Shown: piece after piece, positions 7,536 to 12,769 of the stretch | Position numbering within the stretch: the first letter of the stretch is position 1 | Layout of the letters: each line of letters starts with the position of its first letter | Assembly: GCF_000172975.1 (NCBI RefSeq) | Contig: NZ_ABTR02000001.1 | Coordinates: 372,001-436,000, forward strand | Direction: 5' to 3' | DNA length: 64,000 bases | From: Dethiosulfovibrio peptidovorans DSM 11002 | GTDB lineage: Bacteria; Synergistota; Synergistia; Synergistales; Dethiosulfovibrionaceae | Position numbers and translations under genes: made by a program | Notes under the pieces: model-generated | What the model saw: only the letters and a program-made list of their open reading frames with translations | Databases searched by the model: none | Told to the model about the DNA's origin: nothing

Positions 7536-7826
7536 CTGTGTCCACAGGGGAACTATCCGGGATTTCCGGATGGTTGGGATAGGCTCACCATGTTGTTGAC
7601 GCTAACAAGGTGGTTTTTCTGGATTTCCGGAAAAACTCCAGAGGGATTGGGAATTTTTTCCCAGTCCTCCAGCATCATTTTCGTGACGCCACGAAGATGA
7701 TCCCATTCCCCAAATCGGGGGGATAGCTTCCATTGATCCGCCAGTTTTGGCGAATCAACCAGAGAGAGAGATTACGTCCTGGTTTTTAACAAGACTGGTA
7801 AAAACCTCCTCAGGTCCAGGCAGGAC

Positions 7827-8009
7827 TTAGTAAAACTTAGTAATCACCCTCCACCTTGTGGCCTGGACGATGTTACCGAAACTGATTTCGGGGACATTAG
7901 GGCCATCATCGCCCCAAGCCACCCGCCATAAGGACTCACCTCTTTTGGTCACATAGCCATGAACAAAAACACCTCTCAGAATCGCTTCTAAGGGGCCTAC
8001 TTTCCGCAA
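7827..8009 (-). CDS. Doubtful 60-residue ORF inside hairpin region
   Basis: The translation is protein-like (WRVAWGDDGPNVPEISFG) but starts with TTG without a clear ribosome site, and it overlaps stems at 7876-7891 and 7814-7868. It may be a chance ORF in a structured RNA locus or a small antisense gene. Confidence 0.25.
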   Translation of the reverse strand: MRKVGPLEAILRGVFVHGYVTKRGESLWRVAWGDDGPNVPEISFGNIVQATRWRVITKFY

Positions 8010-8166
8010 GAGGTAGGATGATGCCTCTTGTTTAAGGTGAACATCGCCCTGTCCTTCCTGTAGTCACAGGGGAAGAGTTTCAGGGGCTGGACTGCACGAA
8101 ACGGTGCACCCACATCAATAGCCCAAATCTGGACCTGCATACAAGCTCAAAATTGAGCCGTCCTCT

Positions 8167-8238
8167 AAGGGAGTCAATCCGATTGATACCCCTGAACGGG
8201 CCTTCCTCAAGGGGAGTGAATCGGATTCACACCCTTGA
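8167..8238. repeat. Twin nested palindromes with compensatory changes
   Basis: Two similar hairpins. The first has TCAATC-C-GATTGA (8174-8186) inside AGGG...CCCCT; the second has GTGAATC-G-GATTCAC (8216-8230) inside TCAAGGG...CCCTTGA (8207-8213, 8232-8238). Where the inner stems differ (C:G against G:C) both sides change together. Confidence 0.7.
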
Positions 8239-8546
8239 GAGTGCCGGAGGGGATCTCGCTTGATATCTTTATCAACCGAGAGGATCGTCAGGCCCGGCGG
8301 CCTCGTTTCACGTTTTTGTGAAGTGATGCGGGGATCTCCGCAAGAGGAAGGGCCTTCCTGTGGCGACGTCCTTCCGTGTCTGGTTGCACCTGCGCAGGGG
8401 CCACTGTCGAAAACCCGACAATCATATGGGGGGCCAAAACTGGATCGTCAGAGGTGAACTTTTGTGAGCATCTGTAGCCACAGAAGACAACGACTCCACA
8501 TCTTGTGGCCAGAGGCGTTGACGTGGTTGCTTCACGTGAAACAAAA

Positions 8547-8574
8547 AAAGAGGCCCAGAGATTAGGGCCTCTTT
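8547..8574 (-). terminator. Strong terminator, minus direction
   Basis: AAAGAGGCCC (8547-8556) pairs exactly with GGGCCTCTTT (8565-8574). On the minus strand it is followed by a run of Ts (positions 8549-8543), so it ends transcription of the gene at 8689-8991. On the + strand only TTTG follows. Confidence 0.7.
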
Positions 8575-8611
8575 GAATGTCCACTTTTGTCTATCACTTT
8601 CAAGCACACAA

Positions 8612-8676
8612 GAAGCTCCGCTTGGCTCGACGCTACCGGGCTATACTTGCCCGGGGGTGGAGCCAAACAGAGCTTC
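8612..8676. repeat. Three-tier stacked stem-loop
   Basis: GAAGCTC/GAGCTTC (8612-8618 with 8670-8676), TTGGCTC/GAGCCAA (8622-8628 with 8660-8666) and CCGGGC/GCCCGG (8636-8641 with 8649-8654) stack coaxially, separated by small internal loops. It lies 12 bp past the stop of the 8689 gene. Confidence 0.7.
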
Positions 8677-8688
8677 CATAAAATGATA

Positions 8689-8991
8689 TCACTCCTCCGG
8701 CACACCTCTACCCCGCAGCTTGTCTTCCATCAGAACATTGCTTATCAGCTGGATTTTTTCGAGACAATTCCCAATGGCCAGGAATAAATAAGAAGCCCTC
8801 TTACATAGATTTGCATAATCGTAGCAACCATCCTCCAAACGTTCCCTCAGGGGGATACTCTTATCCAAAGGTCTCTCCAGCCTGTTTATTATGTCGGTGT
8901 CTCCCATACATGACAGCTCCTTGGCTATATGCGCCTGTGACCATATTTCCTCCAAAGACACCCTATCCATCGTTACCGTACGTTCATCCAT
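8689..8991 (-). CDS. Hypothetical protein under divergent operator
   Basis: 100 residues from the ATG at 8991, which has AAAGGAG 8 nt upstream; an upstream TTG start (9012) would bury that site. Predicted mostly helical with no family recognised. It is divergent from the Cro-like gene at 9142. Its promoter candidate (TTGACA, 16-nt spacer, TAACAT on the minus strand) contains one arm of the TATCACTATA operator, so it is likely repressed by the neighbouring regulator. Strong hairpins follow the stop codon. Confidence 0.65.
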   Translation of the reverse strand: MDERTVTMDRVSLEEIWSQAHIAKELSCMGDTDIINRLERPLDKSIPLRERLEDGCYDYANLCKRASYLFLAIGNCLEKIQLISNVLMEDKLRGRGVPEE

Positions 8992-9048
8992 CGATATCAC
9001 TCCTTTTGTCAAAATGTCGAACCTATATATCGTTTTCGTGATCTATGT

Positions 9049-9097
9049 TATCACTATAGATACATATGTCAATATCTAAAGTCACTTTATAGTGATA
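9049..9097. promoter_or_regulatory. Paired operators between divergent genes
   Basis: TATCACTATA (9049-9058) and its exact reverse complement TATAGTGATA (9088-9097), 39 bp apart centre to centre. One arm overlaps the leftward -10 region. The other abuts an extended -10 for the rightward gene (TGATACAAT, 9093-9101). Probable sites of the 9142 regulator. Confidence 0.6.
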
Positions 9098-9141
9098 CAA
9101 TATATCGATAAAGAGACTTAGCATTTTTAGGAGATGATAGA

Positions 9142-9354
9142 ATGCCTTTTACCTACAAGCCATTGTTAAAACTTCTCATAGACAGGGGAATGACCAGAAC
9201 AGAGTTGAGAGATGCGATAGGGACATCTCCCAACGTAATCGCCAAGATAGGCAAGGATGAATATATCTCGCTTGCCGTCCTCGACCGCATCTGTACCGTC
9301 CTGGACTGCACCATAGAGGCGGTAATCAGACACGAAAAGCCGGGGAAGGAATAG
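9142..9354 (+). CDS. Small Cro/CI-type HTH regulator
   Basis: 70 residues, one XRE-type helix-turn-helix (MTRTELRDAIGTSPNVIAKI) followed by SLAVLDRICTVLDC, the usual end of the minimal HTH family. The start follows AGGAGATGAT. It sits divergent from the 8689 gene with a shared perfect operator pair, so it is likely an autoregulating switch protein of the element. A terminator hairpin follows directly. Confidence 0.85.
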   Translation: MPFTYKPLLKLLIDRGMTRTELRDAIGTSPNVIAKIGKDEYISLAVLDRICTVLDCTIEAVIRHEKPGKE

Positions 9355-9359
9355 AGACA

Positions 9360-9396
9360 GAGGCCCGGCGCGCAGGACTCCGGGCCTCCTCTCTTT
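9360..9396. terminator. Bidirectional terminator between convergent genes
   Basis: GAGGCCCGG (9360-9368) pairs exactly with CCGGGCCTC (9380-9388), followed by CTCTCTTTT on the + strand. It separates the Cro-like gene from the end of the leftward operon. Confidence 0.7.
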
Positions 9397-9867
9397 TCAA
9401 TATGGCTCGCCAGCTACAGCCTCATGGGCCACCATCTCACATACACGCCTTGAAAGCCTCGGGAGAGTCGATCTATCCATGAACAGCTCATCAGCCAGCT
9501 CTGTGACGGTCAGGGACCTCGCAGGAGAGTTCTTCACCCAACAGTACCGACGAAAAGCACTCCACTTGTCAGGACACCTCTTTTTGAATCCCTCCACCGC
9601 CTTCACCACTCCGGACCAACCGCCACAAGGGGAAAGGATCTCCTTGACCTTCTCCTTGAGGAAGACCAGCCTTTCCGCCTCGGTCAATCCCCTCGGGGCC
9701 TGGACGGGGAGTTTTTCAGGAGTCCCTTTCAAGGCCTCTACCAGCTCCACCCAGTCGGGCTCGGTTACCTTGCCTTCCAAAGCCTTGATACCCGTCACCT
9801 CTTCCGTGGATACCAGCTGTATCAGCCCTGCCAGGGCCTTTATTCGTCGGTCCGCAGAACAAGCCAT
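9397..9867 (-). CDS. Late-regulator-like protein, paralog 1
   Basis: 156 residues. Clearly paralogous to the next gene upstream: both share DRR..A.L..LV, GIK.LEG...EPDWV..., EAL.GTPE, TEAER.VF, K..EILS.CGGW, and a C-terminal helix-turn-helix (LTVTELADELFMDRSTLPRL). Architecture resembles small sigma-region-4-like phage late transcription regulators (ArpU/RinA type), by resemblance only. The ATG follows GGGGGAAGG and lies inside the end of the upstream gene. Last gene of the leftward operon. Confidence 0.7.
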   Translation of the reverse strand: MACSADRRIKALAGLIQLVSTEEVTGIKALEGKVTEPDWVELVEALKGTPEKLPVQAPRGLTEAERLVFLKEKVKEILSPCGGWSGVVKAVEGFKKRCPDKWSAFRRYCWVKNSPARSLTVTELADELFMDRSTLPRLSRRVCEMVAHEAVAGEPY

Positions 9868-10373
9868 ACCCTTCCCCCCTCAAGTTCGGCCATCCCCCGA
9901 ATGTCCGGATCGATCACCACGGTGGCGATAGCCTCCGGGACCAGCTTTCTCCTCGCTATCACGGTTTTGCGGTCCACGCCAAGCCGCTCACACAAGGCGG
10001 CCACCGTCATACCTATCGACAAGGAAGACCTCGGGAAGGATCGCACACGGATATACGACGTGTAGATACGCCAGTCCAAAGGGGAGACACGCCTATACCA
10101 CCGTATCGCTTCGAGAATCTCCTCCCAGCCTCCACAGGAAGAAAGGACTTCCTCCACCTTATCCATTGTGAACACTCGACGTTCCGCCTCTGTCGATCCT
10201 CCGGACCTCTGTACATGGACGTTCTCGGGAGTGCCTTCTAGGGCCTCTATAAAAGTCACCCAGTCCGGCTCAGGGGCTCCACCCTCCAGTCTCTTGATGC
10301 CATCGGGGAGCTGTTCGGCAACCAAGGCCACCAGTCCAGCTATACTCGATAATCGCCGGTCTTTTATCTTCAT
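9840..10373 (-). CDS. Late-regulator-like protein, paralog 2
   Basis: 177 residues, start after AAGGAGG. Same modules as the 9397 product: N-terminal DRRLSSIAGLVALV, EPDWVTFIEALEGTPE, CGGWEEILEAIRWY, then an HTH (MTVAALCERLGVDRKTVIA). It has about 25 extra C-terminal residues. Its end overlaps the paralog by 28 bp. Tandem duplication with divergence suggests two regulators that may bind related sites or form a heterodimer. Function is inferred from position at the end of a replication operon. Confidence 0.7.
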   Translation of the reverse strand: MKIKDRRLSSIAGLVALVAEQLPDGIKRLEGGAPEPDWVTFIEALEGTPENVHVQRSGGSTEAERRVFTMDKVEEVLSSCGGWEEILEAIRWYRRVSPLDWRIYTSYIRVRSFPRSSLSIGMTVAALCERLGVDRKTVIARRKLVPEAIATVVIDPDIRGMAELEGGRVWLVLRTDE

Positions 10374-10400
10374 CGCTCCAGGCCTCCTTCGCCGTCTGGA

Positions 10401-10440
10401 TTTGAGGTTTTTTGAGGTTTTCAGGTTTTGTCAGGTTCAA
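10401..10440. repeat. Four AGGTT-type direct repeats before the paralog pair
   Basis: TTTGAGGTTT occurs twice in tandem (10401-10420), followed by two variants with CAGGTT (10421-10440); AGGTT cores begin at 10405, 10415, 10423 and 10433. They lie in the leader of the 10373 gene, next to two TTGACA-like hexamers (minus strand, about 10470-10482). Candidate operator array. Confidence 0.5.
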
Positions 10441-10470
10441 CAAGTTTCAACCTTTTCAGCCCCCTAAATG

Positions 10471-10932
10471 TCAACAAATGTCAATCTCTTCGCTCACCCC
10501 ATACCACGCCAACGCCAGAGCATCCGCCCGACCGTCCAGTTTCCTTCCTCGTGGCGTCTCCAGCGGCACACCGGGAAAGATCTTCCGTGCCCACAGGAGA
10601 GACCTTGCTTTTCCCTCGCCAGGAACACCCCACAGCACCGCCTTTTGCCACGCTTGAGGGGATACCTCCACCCAAGGGATCTTGAGGGCCTGTAGGACGC
10701 CTAGGACCACACCGACGCCCTTTCCGAAAGTGAAGGTAGACCGGACACCCTGCTTTGGCATTGAATGGACCTTCTCCACCACCGCCAGGCCGGGAGACAC
10801 CCGGGAGAGGTAGGCCGCAAGGGAGAGGCCGTCTATCTCCTTCCCTCGTGTGGGCATATCGATAACGTCCACTTGGTCGCCCAGAACGGCCACGGCTCCT
10901 TTCAGTCCGGGATCTATGCCGACTACAGCCAT
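10471..10932 (-). CDS. RuvC-like Holliday junction resolvase (phage type)
   Basis: 153 residues, RNase H fold. Seen: GIDPGLKGAVAV with the first catalytic Asp near the N-terminus, Glu in LAVVEKVHSMP followed by GVRSTFTFG, WQKAVLWGV, and the closing Asp pair in DGRADALALAWYG. Family knowledge: cleaves four-way junctions during recombination or processing of replicated DNA before packaging. Overlaps the helicase gene by 10 bp in the same operon. Shorter than bacterial RuvC, as usual for phage forms. Confidence 0.9.
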   Translation of the reverse strand: MAVVGIDPGLKGAVAVLGDQVDVIDMPTRGKEIDGLSLAAYLSRVSPGLAVVEKVHSMPKQGVRSTFTFGKGVGVVLGVLQALKIPWVEVSPQAWQKAVLWGVPGEGKARSLLWARKIFPGVPLETPRGRKLDGRADALALAWYGVSEEIDIC

Positions 10933-12290
10933 GACGGCTTTTCTGCCCCATCACACAGCCGCCGCCACACATCGAAGAACCTACAACGTGCCTGGTACTC
11001 CAGGGCTCCATGAAAATCCACCACGTCCACAAGGACGGGCTCGGGCTTCCCCTCGCAGGGCCTCAGTATCCTGCCTATCCTCTGTTCCGCCTTCGCAGGA
11101 GACCGGGAAGGAGCCGCCAACACCAACGCCGACAGCTCCGGGAGGTCCAGTCCTTCATCCGCCACGTTCACCGCCACCAGTACCTTGGTCTCTCCGGATC
11201 TCACCGCATCCAGTATCCGGGGCCTATCGGCCTTCTTCGTCCTTCCGGAGATGCCCAGGGCCTTTACCCCTCGTCCTTCCAGTTCTTCGCACAGAAGGGA
11301 GATAGCGTTTACCCTCGGGACCAGGACAAGGACCGTATGGCCATCGCTCAGGAGGTCTTCCGTGACGTCCGCCAGTATGGCCGCCCTGCCTGGATCGTCT
11401 CCCAGCTTGGAGAGTAGCAACGTCCACTTGTCCGCCGGGACGTTCACGTCTACCCCACGTCGCCACAGGAGACGGGCTTTTATCCTCACTCCGGAGCTTT
11501 CCAGTTCGTCCGGAGATACCGCCGCCCGACCGGGACCTATGACGCCGTGAAGTAAGGGAGTCAGTCCGTCGCTTCGCTCAGGGGTCGCCGTTAGTCCGAA
11601 ACGGTAGACCGCCGGGAAGGCCTCGACGACTTCGGAGAAACACCGGGCCGGTGCGTGGTGGCACTCGTCCACGGCTATCAGTCCGTACCTGTCCACAAGG
11701 GAGGATCTTCTCTCGTCGCTGTACAGGCTCTGGACGGTCGACACGTCCACCTCTCCGGTCAGGTCGTCCGATCCTCCGCCCAGTAGACCGGCGGGCCGTC
11801 CAAGCCACCGGGACAGCTCCGACTTAAGTTGACGGGCCAGGTCCACCGTGTGGCACAGAACAAGGGATCTCTGCCCTATTTCAGCCAGCAGGGCCGATAA
11901 CATGACGGTCTTCCCGCTTCCACAGGGAGCCTGTAGGAGTCCACAGGAATGGCGGGCCATCTCCGACACCGCCCCTTTCTGATAGTCCCTAAGGTCTCCG
12001 GTGAAGGAGAGGGAGAGAGGCCGGGATATCCGACCGTCTCCCACTCGTGGCTTTATGCCCGTTCCCTTGAGCCGTTCCAACGTCCAACCGGTCAACCCTC
12101 TCGGGAAGGTCCAGGTGCCCGCCTCATGAGTCCACATAATGACCTTCTCCGGGATCTTCCAGGTGGAACGCCCCTGTTTTACCGCCGTGTCGTATTTAGG
12201 GTTCCTGCACTCGCTACGCCTCACCAGATCCTTCACCAGGGCCTCGGGAGGGTCTGTCAGTCTAAGACGGGAGTCGACGTCTATTCTCAT
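10923..12290 (-). CDS. SF2 DEAD/DEAH-box helicase
   Basis: 455 residues from the ATG at 12290 (AGGAGGTGGG site; ATGA overlap with the preceding stop). Seen: RDYQKGAV Q-like motif, Walker A APCGSGKT, DEAH-like VDECHHAPA, motif III GLTATPER, motif V ADEGLDLPEL, motif VI EQRIGRILRP. This matches the single-chain phage/XPB-like helicases found with primases and resolvases. It likely unwinds branched DNA in element replication or recombination. Part of the tightly overlapping leftward operon. Confidence 0.93.
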   Translation of the reverse strand: MRIDVDSRLRLTDPPEALVKDLVRRSECRNPKYDTAVKQGRSTWKIPEKVIMWTHEAGTWTFPRGLTGWTLERLKGTGIKPRVGDGRISRPLSLSFTGDLRDYQKGAVSEMARHSCGLLQAPCGSGKTVMLSALLAEIGQRSLVLCHTVDLARQLKSELSRWLGRPAGLLGGGSDDLTGEVDVSTVQSLYSDERRSSLVDRYGLIAVDECHHAPARCFSEVVEAFPAVYRFGLTATPERSDGLTPLLHGVIGPGRAAVSPDELESSGVRIKARLLWRRGVDVNVPADKWTLLLSKLGDDPGRAAILADVTEDLLSDGHTVLVLVPRVNAISLLCEELEGRGVKALGISGRTKKADRPRILDAVRSGETKVLVAVNVADEGLDLPELSALVLAAPSRSPAKAEQRIGRILRPCEGKPEPVLVDVVDFHGALEYQARCRFFDVWRRLCDGAEKPSWL

Positions 12291-12769
12291 ACCGCCCACC
12301 TCCTCATATCCTGTACGGGGAGCCGCCCGGTATGTCTCTCCGTCTCCGGGCTTTCGCCTTCCACCTTCACGGGGGATACCGTCTCCACAGGGGAAGGGAT
12401 CTCCCCTTCGTCCTCCTTCGGCCAGGAGATAGCCGCCCCGTTGCCCAGGACCATCGCCCAGGCGGTGAGGCGGTACCTCTGGTCCGTCCAGCCGGATACC
12501 TTACCCTTGAGCTTGTCCATAGCCTCCATATGATCCTTGAGCCAACAGCCGCCCAGGCCGGACCGTATTTCCCGATCAAGCCTGTAAGCGTTGTTGCGGT
12601 CCAGGGCCTTGATGATCTTCTCCTTGTAGGGTCTCAGCCACTCCACCGCTTCCTTGGAAATCCGGGAGCCGTTCAGGAAGCCCATTTTCAGCTTGCCACC
12701 GTCCATGTACATGTACATTCCACGGGTCAACATCGCCGTTATCACCTGTTCGCCGGTAAGACTCACCAT
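12287..12769 (-). CDS. TubC-N-like small protein of replication operon
   Basis: 160 residues. The first ~55 residues (L...L.RGMYMYMDGGKLKM...ISKEAVEWLRPYKEKIIKAL) have the pattern of the TubC N-terminal docking fold, also seen beside phage primases. The middle is helical (WLKDHMEAMDKLKGKV) and the last ~50 residues are acidic and Pro/Glu-rich, probably disordered. The start overlaps the primase stop and has GGGAGGTAA upstream. A role as adaptor between primase-helicase and helicase is inference. Confidence 0.7.
   Translation of the reverse strand: MVSLTGEQVITAMLTRGMYMYMDGGKLKMGFLNGSRISKEAVEWLRPYKEKIIKALDRNNAYRLDREIRSGLGGCWLKDHMEAMDKLKGKVSGWTDQRYRLTAWAMVLGNGAAISWPKEDEGEIPSPVETVSPVKVEGESPETERHTGRLPVQDMRRWAV

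Larger units (their letters stand above)
7536..8676 (+). ncRNA. Hairpin-dense region: candidate giant structured RNA
   Basis: This 1.1 kb holds no convincing gene but about 28 short stem-loops in series. Examples (arm/arm): 7551-7560/7566-7575, 7613-7622/7627-7636, 7644-7653/7658-7667, 7674-7685/7690-7701, 7705-7711/7718-7724, 7781-7788/7799-7806, 7814-7820/7862-7868, 8007-8013/8024-8030, 8207-8222/8224-8238, 8345-8351/8353-8359, 8405-8409/8416-8420, 8496-8500/8504-8508. Six imperfect stems have a G:T pair on the + strand and one has C:A. Most stems differ in sequence, unlike a repeat family. GOLLD and ROOL RNAs of phages are known analogues in size and setting. No clear promoter was found; single-stranded-DNA function is the alternative. 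Confidence 0.5.

Noticed and set aside
8260-8457. 65-residue ORF in the hairpin region
   Set aside because: It crosses many stem-loops, lacks a ribosome site and has unnatural composition.
7536-8676. CRISPR or REP-type repeat family in the hairpin region
   Set aside because: Apart from the twin palindrome, the stems do not share sequence and there are no equal-length spacers.
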